Positions 52,079 to 60,190 of a stretch of 64,000 nucleotides of DNA are shown piece after piece. The notes below the pieces were generated by a model. The model searched no databases and was not told the origin of the DNA. It worked only from the letters and a program-made list of their open reading frames with translations. Positions within the stretch are counted from its first letter, which is position 1, and each line of letters begins with the position of its first letter. The DNA comes from Chloroflexi bacterium HGW-Chloroflexi-6 (GTDB lineage: Bacteria; Chloroflexota; Anaerolineae; Anaerolineales; Villigracilaceae), in assembly GCA_002840685.1 (NCBI GenBank), contig PHBU01000008.1, positions 124,001 through 188,000 of the forward strand, in the 5' to 3' direction. Made by a program: the position numbers and the translations under genes.

Positions 52079-52195
52079 ACCGAGAAAACCGAGACAGCAG
52101 CAACACAGGACAACAAGCGCGACGATGATCAGCACGGTTTTGTTGTTCGATTTTAACGGCTGGGAGATCAGGGTTGAATCGGGAGAATCGTTCAT
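52031..52195 (-). CDS. Small CCCC-motif membrane protein (54 aa)
   Basis: A 54-residue protein: MNDSPDSTLISQPLKSNNKT, then a single membrane helix VLIIVALVVLCCCCLGFLGS, then ALAFGEMFVEALSL. It overlaps the 3' end of the DUF402 gene on the opposite strand. A paralogue of the same size and layout follows at 52208-52375. The shared pattern (short polar N-terminus, SNN/SNT, helix ending in four cysteines) argues that both are real. Function unknown; the Cys cluster near one end of the helix could be acylated or bind metal. Confidence 0.6.
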   Translation of the reverse strand: MNDSPDSTLISQPLKSNNKTVLIIVALVVLCCCCLGFLGSALAFGEMFVEALSL

Positions 52196-52207
52196 GGGCT
52201 GCCCGGC

Positions 52208-52375
52208 TTATAACCCGAGCTCATAGATGATTGTATCGCCGTATGTCCAGCCAATTCCGGCCAGGCAAACGCAGCAGCAACATACGAGCACGACGGCGAC
52301 AATGGCGATGATGAGCGTGGTGTTCGATTTCTTCGGGGCAGCTTCGACGATTGGGGTTGGTTCAAAGTTGGACAT
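52208..52375 (-). CDS. Small CCCC-motif membrane protein (55 aa)
   Basis: A 55-residue protein: MSNFEPTPIVEAAPKKSNTT, a helix LIIAIVAVVLVCCCCVCLAG, then IGWTYGDTIIYELGL. GGAGGA lies seven bases before the ATG (52373-52375). It is upstream of, and paralogous to, the 52031-52195 gene (12-bp gap), sharing the SN-x-T-x-LII...CCCC core. It has no longer homologue in the window. The stop TAA at 52208-52210 leaves 12 bp to the next start. Confidence 0.65.
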   Translation of the reverse strand: MSNFEPTPIVEAAPKKSNTTLIIAIVAVVLVCCCCVCLAGIGWTYGDTIIYELGL

Positions 52376-52569
52376 AATTCCTCCGTTGGATGAAAGATGG
52401 TGGGTTAAGAAATTCTATCATTTTTTGCTGTTTTTCTGTCACTTTTATGTTAAGAAATAGTAAATTTGTCCTGTTTTAGCGCATAGTCACACAATTGTAT
52501 ACCCAAGGCAGTTGCTTTTTGCTTGATTTGCTGTAAAATTGAAGAAACTAATTCATGAGGAGAAAAAAT

Positions 52570-52878
52570 ATGTCTGAATTTAATTCTGAAATCACCAGCG
52601 ATGATAAGTTATGGGGCTTGCTCTCATGGCTTTTTGCACCCATTGTTGGTGTAATTGTTTTGTTGATGGACGATAAAAAGAATCGCCCTTTTTTGAAATA
52701 CCATGCTGTTAGTTCAATAGCATTCACTGTGGTTGCATATGTGATCACAACTCTCACCGTAGGCTGTGGTGCAGTTATCTTGCTTCTTAATATATGGTTT
52801 GCCATCAAGGCTTATCAAGGTGAGTATGTTACTATTCCTGTTATTACTGATTTTGTTAAGAAACAGGGTTGGGTTTAG
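52570..52878 (+). CDS. DUF4870-type membrane protein
   Basis: A 102-residue protein. DKLWGLLSWLFAPIVGVIVLLMDDKKNRPFLKYHAVSSIAFTVVAYVI..., with a pattern of helices around 'R.F..YHA.SSI' typical of the DUF4870/Tic20-like small membrane family. Three hydrophobic segments. AT-rich. Start ATG at 52570 after GGAG; followed by a strong terminator. Confidence 0.82.
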   Translation: MSEFNSEITSDDKLWGLLSWLFAPIVGVIVLLMDDKKNRPFLKYHAVSSIAFTVVAYVITTLTVGCGAVILLLNIWFAIKAYQGEYVTIPVITDFVKKQGWV

Positions 52879-52896
52879 TTGTTCGCCAAATAAAAC

Positions 52897-52928
52897 AAAA
52901 AGCGGCTCCTTACGGAGCCGCTTTTTTG
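52897..52928. terminator. Strong terminator
   Basis: AAAAAGCGGCTCC (52897-52909) and its complement GGAGCCGCTTTTT (52914-52926) enclose TTAC, followed by T and G. Serves the upstream DUF4870 gene. Confidence 0.92.
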
Positions 52929-52993
52929 TTTTGCAACCCATATTCGTTTTGCCCGTATATCTCCAAAGATGAAATAAAAAGGAGATTGCTAAA

Positions 52994-53434
52994 ATGACTG
53001 CTGAAACTTCAACTACTGTTGTATCCGTACCCCTATCACCTTCTGAAGAGCGCACCTGGGCCATGCTGGCGCATTTGAGCGTGATTGTCAACCTGTTCAC
53101 CGGTTTCTTTGGGCCGATCGCCGCCCTGGTGATTTATTTGCTCTTCCGCGATCGCTCGCGCTACGTGGCCTACCACAGCCTGCAATCGTTTATCAACCAG
53201 CTCATCTGGTGGATCGGCGGCGGGACAATCATTGGCCTGGCCTGGGCGATTTCAGGCATCCTGTCGATCTTTGTCGTGGGTCTGTTCTTGCTGCCATTTG
53301 CCTGCCTGCTCAGCTTTATGCCGATTGTCTCTGTTGTCCAGGGCGTGGTCGGCGCAGTCCAGACCTCACAGGGTCAGGATTACAAATACTTGTGGGTCGG
53401 CGACTGGGTACGCGGCACGCTTGACGGTGTCTAA
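52994..53434 (+). CDS. DUF4870-type membrane protein
   Basis: A 146-residue protein. EERTWAMLAHLSVIVNLFTGFFGPIAALVIYLLFRDRSRYVAYHSLQSFINQLIWWIGG... matches the same family as the previous gene (R..YVAYHSLQS is its YHA-type motif), with four hydrophobic segments. The N-terminus is longer. Two related genes in tandem, each with its own terminator. Confidence 0.85.
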   Translation: MTAETSTTVVSVPLSPSEERTWAMLAHLSVIVNLFTGFFGPIAALVIYLLFRDRSRYVAYHSLQSFINQLIWWIGGGTIIGLAWAISGILSIFVVGLFLLPFACLLSFMPIVSVVQGVVGAVQTSQGQDYKYLWVGDWVRGTLDGV

Positions 53435-53446
53435 GTTGTCAACCTG

Positions 53447-53488
53447 AATCAAAAAGCGGGCGGATAAAAATCCGCCCGCTTTTTGATT
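53447..53488. terminator. Bidirectional terminator
   Basis: A 19-bp perfect inverted repeat (53447-53465 and 53470-53488; inner core GCGGGCGGAT/ATCCGCCCGC) with loop AAAA, T-runs on both sides. It separates the DUF4870 gene from the converging focA-like gene. Confidence 0.93.
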
Positions 53489-53501
53489 CTCTGAAACAAA
53501 A

Positions 53502-54395
53502 TTAGATGTGGTTCTTGCGGTTGTAAACGAACCAGTAGACCAGGCCGACCATGACCGCTCCGCCGATGATATTGCCAATCGTTACCGGGAGAAGGTTGGC
53601 AACGAAGAAGTTGCTCCAAGTCAGGTGAGGAAAGTCTGCGGCGGTTTTTCCGATCGTTTCAAAGAATTTGCTATCTCCAAACTCCTTGATGAAGAGGCCT
53701 ACCGGTATGAAGTACATATTAGCAATGCTGTGTTCGAAGCCAGCAGCCACGAAGCAGGAAATAGGCGGGATAATTGCCAGGATTTTATCTGTGGTTGTGC
53801 GGGCGCTGTAGCACATCCAAACAGCCATGCAGACTAGGGCATTACACATGATTCCCAAAGCCAGGGCCGGGAGGAATTCCAGGGCGGTTTTGCTTTCGGC
53901 GATGTTCAAGGCTGTTAAACCAATGGCGCCGCCACCGAAAGTATATTGTTTGCCGATGAACACCAACAGCGCAGTCAGGACCGAACCGACAAAGTTGCCA
54001 AGATAAACGATACCCCAGTTGCGTAATAGTTGCCCAAGGGTGACTTTTTTGCTGGCAAACGCCATGGTAATAAGGGTATTGCCAGTGAACAGTTCAGCCC
54101 CGCCAACAACAACCAGGATTAGGCCCACAGAGAAAACCAGGCCGGTTAGCAGGCGGGTGATGCCGTAGGGCAGGCCGGTTGAGAAAGCGGCCGCGCCTGC
54201 AGCATCCTTGACGGACATGCTGCCAGCGGCAACGGTGGTCGCGAAGATGGCGCCAATGCCAATGAAAGCGCCAGCCAGGACGGCAAGTGCAAACATATTG
54301 GCGGCTGATAAACTGGCTTTTTTGACACCCAGGTCTTCGGCTTTGGCAGCCATGGCTGGCGGCAGAAGGGCGTCAATCGAGATGGTTTCATTCAT
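53502..54395 (-). CDS. focA: Formate/nitrite transporter (FNT/FocA family)
   Basis: A 297-residue pentameric channel-type protein with six to seven hydrophobic segments. GAFIGIGAIFATTVAAG, GTGLPYG-like 'AAFSTGLPYGITRLLTGLVFSVGLILVVVGGAELFTGNTL' and NWGIVYLGNFVGSVLTALLVF, plus 'CNALVCMAVWMCYSARTTTDKILAIIPPISCFVAAGFEHSIANMYFIPVGL' (with the conserved FEHS..NM) are FNT motifs. It most likely moves formate and lies at the end of the formate dehydrogenase locus on the same strand. Confidence 0.93.
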   Translation of the reverse strand: MNETISIDALLPPAMAAKAEDLGVKKASLSAANMFALAVLAGAFIGIGAIFATTVAAGSMSVKDAAGAAAFSTGLPYGITRLLTGLVFSVGLILVVVGGAELFTGNTLITMAFASKKVTLGQLLRNWGIVYLGNFVGSVLTALLVFIGKQYTFGGGAIGLTALNIAESKTALEFLPALALGIMCNALVCMAVWMCYSARTTTDKILAIIPPISCFVAAGFEHSIANMYFIPVGLFIKEFGDSKFFETIGKTAADFPHLTWSNFFVANLLPVTIGNIIGGAVMVGLVYWFVYNRKNHI

Positions 54396-54526
54396 GGGAA
54401 AATCTCCTTCTTTCTTGGTTTGTGAACTTTTTAGAGATCAAAATAAGAAAATTCGTGCTCAAAATAAGAAAAACATGGGATATGTCTGAGTGTTTGAAGC
54501 CTCCCGGTGCTGGAGTATATGCTGGC

Positions 54527-55009
54527 TTAACCGCCCCAGGGCATCTGGGCGTATTGTTCGAAGGCATGGTCGTGCATCTTTTTGAAAAGACGTTCGTGGC
54601 CGCTTTCCCAGTGGCTGAGCATTTCGAGAATTTCCTTGGCCTGGCCTTCAGCTTTGCCGGCAGCCATTTCGTAGAATTCGGCGAAGTCGCGCTCGATCAG
54701 GTAGGCCATGCGCAGCACCGGCAGGTCAGCGACCATCGCTTCAGCAACCGTTTCGGCAATGTGTTCATTTTCAGCGCGGTCGGCAAAGAAGCCGGCTTGA
54801 GGCAGCTCGGGCGACAGGGCCGGGACCCCCGCGTTGAGCGCCGCGATTTGCGCGGAGATAAAGTCGATGTGGCGCTGTTCTTCTTCGGCGATGGCTTTGA
54901 AGGCGCTCTGGGCGGCGGCATTTTGCAGACGTTCGGCGTTTTCGCTGAAGAAGCGTTTGCCTTCGTATTCACGTTCCAGGGCATATTCGAGGATTTTTGC
55001 GATATTCAT
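54527..55009 (-). CDS. Ferritin-like / rubrerythrin-type diiron protein
   Basis: A 160-residue four-helix protein. LEYALEREYEGKRFFSENAERL, KAIAEEEQRHIDFI (E-x-x-H) and LIERDFAEFYEMAAGKAEGQAKEILEMLSHWESGHERLFKKMH (second E...ExxH) supply the two metal-ligand pairs of ferritin-like/rubrerythrin folds. No C-terminal rubredoxin domain. Start ATG at 55007-55009 follows AAGGAG. It lies between the formate channel and fdhA and may store iron or scavenge peroxide for the oxygen-sensitive enzyme. Confidence 0.85.
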   Translation of the reverse strand: MNIAKILEYALEREYEGKRFFSENAERLQNAAAQSAFKAIAEEEQRHIDFISAQIAALNAGVPALSPELPQAGFFADRAENEHIAETVAEAMVADLPVLRMAYLIERDFAEFYEMAAGKAEGQAKEILEMLSHWESGHERLFKKMHDHAFEQYAQMPWGG

Positions 55010-55073
55010 AAAATGCTCCTTTTGGAAAGAGTGGATATTCAACATCAAATATCCACTCTCATCTATCGTTTTC

Positions 55074-57860
55074 TTATTTGACCAATTCGACTTTAACGGC
55101 ACAGACTTTGTATTCCGGGATCTTCGATGTTGGATCAAGGGCAGCGATGGTTAATTCGTTGGCCGAGGCCTCAGGGAAGTGGAAGTTGGCGTAAACCATG
55201 CCGGGCGGCACGCGATCGGTGACCCAGGCTTCGGCTTCAATCACGCCACGGCGTGAGGTGATGCGCAGGGTCTTGTTAGCCTGTCCCAGTGTTTCGTCTG
55301 GGTTAACGCCCATCCTGGCGGCATCATCCGGGTTGAGTTCAACCAGCGCCTGTCCATAAACTTCCATCAGACCCTTGGCGCGGCGGGTCATTTCGCCGCC
55401 ATGCCAGTGATAGAGCACACGCCCGGTGTTCAGGATGAAGGGATAGTTGTCGTCGGGCAGTTCCGGGGCCGGAACGAAATCGATCGGCATGAACCTGCCC
55501 TTGCCGCGTGAGAAGGCTTTGGTGTGCAGGATGGGTGTGCCCGGGTGGTCAGCCGCAGGGACGGGCCACTGCAGGCGCTCTCCGTTGTCCAGGCGGGCAT
55601 GGGTGATGCCGGTGTAGCTCGGGGTCAGCTTGCTGACCTCAACCATGATCTCCTCGCTCGAGGCATAGTCCCAACCTTTGAGTGGGGCCTCGGCCAGCAG
55701 TTCGCGGCCGCCCAGGGCCAGGATGCGCTTGGCAAGCTCGGCGGTGATCTGCCAGTCGTCGCGGGATTCACCGATGGGTTCGATAGCCTTGTGAACCATC
55801 TGCACGCGGCGCTCGGTGTTGCTAAAGGTGCCGGTCTTTTCGGCAAAGGTCACGCCGGGCAACAGGATGTCGGCATAGGCGGCAGTTTCGGTCGGGAAGA
55901 TTTCCTGCAAAACGAAGAATTCGACTTCTTCCAGACAGTGGCGGATGTGGCCGCTATCCGGGTCAGACATGATCGGGTTTTCACCGAGGATATACAGGGC
56001 CTTGATTTTGCCTTCGGGGATGCCGGGCATCATCTCGGTCACGGTCAGGCCAACCTTGGCCGGGGCTGTGGCGCCCCAGGCGGTTTCGAACTTTTTGATG
56101 ACTTCCTCGTTGATGACAGGCTGGTAACCGGGGTAAACATTTGGCAGGCCGCCCATATCGCAGGCGCCCTGAACGTTGTTCTGGCCGCGCAGCGGGTTAA
56201 CGCCGCCGCCGGGTTTGCCCATGTTGCCGAGCAACATTTGCAGGTTGGCCAGATCCATCACGTTGCGCACGCCGACAATGTGCTGGGTAATGCCCATCGC
56301 CCAGATCACCGCCATCGGACGGTGTTCGTTCATCAATTGGGCTGCCTGGCGCAGTTCCTCGATCGAAATGCCGGTGATCTGGCTGACTTTTTCGGGCGGA
56401 TACTGCATCACGGTTGCTTTGAACTCGTCAAAGTTTTCACAGCGTTCTTCGATGAAGGCTTTGTCTTCCCAGCTGTTTTCGAGGATGATATGCATCAAGC
56501 CATTGAGCAGGGCAATATCGGTGCCCGATTTCTGCTGCAGATGCAGGGTCGCAAATTCGGTAATATCGATGCGGCGTGGGTCGGCAACGATCATTTTTGC
56601 GCCGCGCTGCAAGACGGCCTGGCGCATCATCGCGCCAAAGACCGGGTGTTGTTCGGTGGTGTTCGAACCAATGATGAAGAACAGTTCTGATTTTGCGGCG
56701 ACATCGTCCATTGAGTTGGACATTGCACCCGAGCCAAAGGAAGTGGCCAGACCGGCCACAGTGCTGGAGTGTCAGAGACGGGCGCAGTGGTCTATGTTGT
56801 TCGTCCCCAAGACCTGCCGCGCGAATTTGTTCATCACATAGTTTTCTTCATTGGTGCATTTGGCCGAAGTCAGCACACCAATGCTGTCTGCGCCGTAACT
56901 GGAGCGAACAGCGTGCATTTTCTTGGCGGTCAGGTCAAGGGCAGTATCCCAGGAGGTTTCGACCCAATCCCAGCCCGCATCGTGGTGCGATTTCTTGCCG
57001 CCTTCGAGCAGGTAGCGGCGCACACGCGGCTTGGTCAACCGGTCGGGGTGCTGAACGAAATCGTAGCCGTAGCGGCCCTTGACGCATAGGTGGTTGCCGT
57101 TGACCGGGGCCTCTTCGCTCGAGGTCACGCGGATGATCTTGCCGTCTTTGACGTTGAAATCAAATTGGCAGCCAACACCGCAGAAGGTGCAGGTGGTCCG
57201 GACCAATTTATCGGGTTTGCCTGCGCTGATCGACATTTTATTGTCGAGTGCGCCGGTTGGGCAGTAGGCCACACAGGCGCCGCAAGATTCACAGCGCGCA
57301 TCGAGCATGTCGGTATCGGCTCCGGCTACGGGGTGGGTGTTGAAACCGCGCTCGGCCATGCTCCATACGAAACGTCCCTGAACTTCCGCGCAGGCGCGCA
57401 CGCAGCGCGTGCACTGGATGCACTTGTTCAGATCGACCCACACAAATGGGTTGGCGTCACTGTTGACTTTGTGCAGCGGGATGGGCGACATGCTGGTATC
57501 TACATTCAGCCCATAGTGCCTGACCCAGTGCATAAACTGGGTTTCTTGTTTTTGGCCATCTTCATAACCGCTGTCGTGGTAATTTGACATGAACAGTTCG
57601 AGAATGGTTTTGCGTGACTTTTCGATCGCGGGGCTATGAGTTTGGACTTCCATGCCTTCGTTGACCGGCATGGTGCAGGAAGCCATCGGGGTGCGCCAGC
57701 CCTTGACATCGACTACGCACAGGCGGCAGCCGCCGTAGGGATGCAGGTCAGGGTGGTCGCACAGGGTCGGGATGGTGACGCCGGTTTGCTCGGCTGCTTT
57801 GAGCACCGTCGTCCCTTCCGGAACCTGTACATCTTGTCCGTTTATTTTCAAATTAATCAT
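55074..57860 (-). CDS. fdhA: Formate dehydrogenase alpha subunit, selenocysteine-containing (TGA = Sec363)
   Basis: A 928-residue NuoG-like formate dehydrogenase. Residues 1-80 carry a plant-type 2Fe-2S cluster (Cys34, Cys45, Cys48, Cys62), followed by the His-Cys cluster and two 4Fe-4S motifs (CIQCTRCVRAC, CESCGACVAYC), then CTFCGVGC for the Mo/W-site cluster. At codon 363 (56772-56774) TGA falls in DHCARL-TGA-HSSTVAGL, exactly the Sec site of formate dehydrogenases, and the same frame continues as SFGSGAMSNSMDDVAAKSELFFIIGSN to 55074. A SECIS hairpin lies at 56743-56759. Without Sec reading it looks like two genes. FdsB- and FdsG-like subunits lie upstream, so it is NAD-linked. Confidence 0.95.
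56743..56759 (-). promoter_or_regulatory. SECIS hairpin of fdhA
   Basis: On the minus strand GTGGCC-GGTCT-GGCCAC forms a six-pair stem with loop GGTCT, the same loop sequence as in E. coli fdhF (AGGUCU). The loop begins 18 bases after the TGA. Confidence 0.9.
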
Positions 57861-57899
57861 GAGTTCTCCTTCCTTCTCTAAAATTTCAGAAAAGGGTTT

Positions 57900-59546
57900 T
57901 TATGCGGGCGTGGCTTCTTCTTCGACAACCATCGGACAAACGCCGGTCGGGCAAATGCCGAGGCGGATGTGGGCTTCGACTTCGGTGCGGAAATGTTGAA
58001 GCATATGACGTACCGGCCCGGCTGCTGTCTGACCCAGACCGCAGTTCGAGGCGCGTTCCATTTCATTGGCCAGGTCGAGCATTTTTTCCAACTCTTCCAG
58101 TTTGCCCTGACCTTGGGTGATGCGTTCGACAATTTCATAGGTGCGCTGGGTGCCGATGCGGCAGGGGGTGCATTTGCCGCACGATTCAAAACGGAAGAAT
58201 TGCAGCAGGACTTTGACCAGGTCAACGATGCAGACATTCTGATCGCAGATCAGCAGCGCACCTGACCCGAGCGAGACTCCCGCTTTGCGGAAGGACTCAA
58301 AGTCCATCGGGGTATCCTGCAAAACTGCCGGGATGATCGATCCGCTTGAGCCGCCAGTTTGCGCCATTTTGAAGCTGCTGCCGGGTTTCATGCCCTTGGC
58401 ATAAATGTTGATGACCTCACGCAGGGTGATGCCCATCGGAACTTCGATCACGCCGCTAAAGTTGACGTTGCCCATGATGGTGTAGACCTTGGTGCCGGGG
58501 CTGGATGGTGTGCCGATCGCCTTGTACCATTCCGGGCCGTTACGCACAATGGCCGGGATGTTGGAGAGCGTCTCGACGTTGTTGACCAGGGTTGGTTTGT
58601 TCCACAGACCGTTGGTGGTCGGGTAGGGTGGGCGCGTGCGAGGTTCGCCGCGCTTGCCTTCCAGCGATTCGATCAGCGCGGTTTCTTCACCGCAAACGTA
58701 AGCGCCTGCACCTGCGTGAATGTGCAAATGGAAGTTGAAATCGGTGCCAAAAACGTTCTTGCCCAGGAAGCCAAATTCTTCGGCTTGCTGGATGGCTTTT
58801 TCAAGTCGTTGGAAAGCCACGCCGTATTCACCGCGGATGTAAATAAAGCCCTCATCCGCGCCGATGGCGTAGGCGGCCAATGCCATTGATTCAATGATCT
58901 GATGCGGGTCGCCTTCGAGCACGATGCGGTCTTTGAAGGTGCCCGGTTCGCTTTCGTCAGCGTTGCAGACAACGTACTTCTTGTCGCCTTCTGCGCCGCG
59001 CACGAAGCGCCACTTGCGTCCGGCGGGGAAGCCTGCACCGCCGCGCCCCTGCAGACCCGATTTTTCGATGGTTTCGATGAGTTCCATCGGGGTCATTTCG
59101 AGCAGGGCTTTGCCAAGGGCTTCGTAGCCGCTGTTGGCAATGTAATCTTCGATGCTATCAGGGTCGATGCGCCCGGCGCGTTCGAGCACGATGCGCTGTT
59201 CGGACGGGTTGTAGCCTTTTCGGGTGCGCAGCCAGCCGATATGGCCGCTGAGTTGTTTGGGCGGGGCCAGCAAGTCGGTGGCGACACGGCCTTTATAAAG
59301 GTGCTCCTCAACGAGGTAGCGCGCGTCCGCCGCTTTAACGGGACCATAAACGGTCGCTTCGGGGTAAACGATGACCAACGGTAAAATGTCGGCCCGGCCG
59401 ACATCCGCCAGCGTGGAAACATCGATCTCGTCTTGCAGGCCGTAGGCCGCCAGGGCATCGTTCAGGCTCTTGATCAGATCGTCGGCGCCCAGGCGGATGC
59501 TTTCAGGGTCAGTGGAGACCAAAATCATTGCGCGTTTGGTTTGCAT
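57900..59546 (-). CDS. NuoF-like / FdsB-type NADH-binding subunit of formate dehydrogenase
   Basis: A 548-residue flavoprotein. A thioredoxin-like N-terminus (residues 1-100), then the FMN/NADH domain GLQGRGGAGFPAGRKWRFV and VCNADESEPGTFKDR (NADH binding), an SLBB domain, and the C-terminal 4Fe-4S motif SCGKCTPCRIG. It hands electrons between FMN/NAD(H) and the FdhA clusters. It lies 39 bp upstream of fdhA and just after the NuoE-type gene, forming FdsG-FdsB-FdhA order (NuoE-NuoF-FdhA). Confidence 0.9.
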   Translation of the reverse strand: MQTKRAMILVSTDPESIRLGADDLIKSLNDALAAYGLQDEIDVSTLADVGRADILPLVIVYPEATVYGPVKAADARYLVEEHLYKGRVATDLLAPPKQLSGHIGWLRTRKGYNPSEQRIVLERAGRIDPDSIEDYIANSGYEALGKALLEMTPMELIETIEKSGLQGRGGAGFPAGRKWRFVRGAEGDKKYVVCNADESEPGTFKDRIVLEGDPHQIIESMALAAYAIGADEGFIYIRGEYGVAFQRLEKAIQQAEEFGFLGKNVFGTDFNFHLHIHAGAGAYVCGEETALIESLEGKRGEPRTRPPYPTTNGLWNKPTLVNNVETLSNIPAIVRNGPEWYKAIGTPSSPGTKVYTIMGNVNFSGVIEVPMGITLREVINIYAKGMKPGSSFKMAQTGGSSGSIIPAVLQDTPMDFESFRKAGVSLGSGALLICDQNVCIVDLVKVLLQFFRFESCGKCTPCRIGTQRTYEIVERITQGQGKLEELEKMLDLANEMERASNCGLGQTAAGPVRHMLQHFRTEVEAHIRLGICPTGVCPMVVEEEATPA

Positions 59547-59555
59547 GTCTGGCTC

Positions 59556-60053
59556 CTATTCGTAACGCCCTAAAATATCGGCGATTTGTTCGGGGGTGAC
59601 GTTGCCGTAGATGTCTTCATCCACCAGCATGACCGGGCCAACGCTGCACAGACCCAGGCAGGAGGTGGTCATGAGCGTCCACTTGCCATCGGGGGTGGTT
59701 TCACCGTTTTTCAGGCTCAGTTTTTCGCGCAGCGCGTTCCAAATGGCCTGACCGCCGACCACGTGGCAGGGGGCGTTTTCGCAGAATTTGATGACGTGTT
59801 CGCCGCGCGGTTTGGTGGACAGCATATCGTAGAAACTTGCCAGGGCGTGTAACTGGCTTTCAGCCACAAAGACGCCTTCGCTCGGATCGTTGAGTTGCTT
59901 GCGCACTTCGCGAAAGGCATCACCGGAGATGTAACCCAGGGCAAGGTTGATATCGCTCAGAATGGGAATGAGCGCGTCGCGCTTGCCGCCGTGCTTTTCG
60001 ATTGCCGCCCGCACCAGGGCGGGGACGTTGTGTTCAGTTGCCGGAGCAGTCAT
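59556..60053 (-). CDS. NuoE-like / FdsG-type 2Fe-2S subunit
   Basis: A 165-residue thioredoxin-fold protein. DVAEVAS-like 'ESQLHALASFYDMLSTKPRGEHVIKFCENAPCHVVGGQAIWNAL' and SCLGLCSVGPVMLVDEDIYG give the four Cys ligands of the 2Fe-2S cluster (CENAPC and CLGLC). It pairs with the NuoF-like protein downstream (9-bp gap). A possible regulatory dyad (60095-60121) lies 42 bp upstream. Confidence 0.92.
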   Translation of the reverse strand: MTAPATEHNVPALVRAAIEKHGGKRDALIPILSDINLALGYISGDAFREVRKQLNDPSEGVFVAESQLHALASFYDMLSTKPRGEHVIKFCENAPCHVVGGQAIWNALREKLSLKNGETTPDGKWTLMTTSCLGLCSVGPVMLVDEDIYGNVTPEQIADILGRYE

Positions 60054-60094
60054 CGGGCCTCCAGAGTAAAGAGTGAGTTACGAGATTTTGGCTA

Positions 60095-60121
60095 TTCTGA
60101 AAATCTGTGAGAATTTCAGAA
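60095..60121 (-). promoter_or_regulatory. Regulatory dyad upstream of the second NuoE gene
   Basis: TTCTGAAA (60095-60102) and its exact complement TTTCAGAA (60114-60121) flank ATCTGTGAGAA. The centre includes TGTGAGAATTTCAGA, which resembles a degenerate Rex site (TTGTGA-N6-TCACAA). It lies in the 137-bp gap before the second half of the formate cluster and could be an internal promoter site. Confidence 0.45.
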
Positions 60122-60190
60122 CAGGAGATCATAAAAGAGTGGTTCAACTCGCGCGGCAATTTCTAAAGGGCAAACGTCACAAAGATTGTA

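Noticed and set aside
55074-56759. A separate molybdopterin oxidoreductase gene starting GTG at 56759
   Set aside because: It starts five codons after an in-frame TGA at the known Sec position of formate dehydrogenase; it is the C-terminal part of fdhA.
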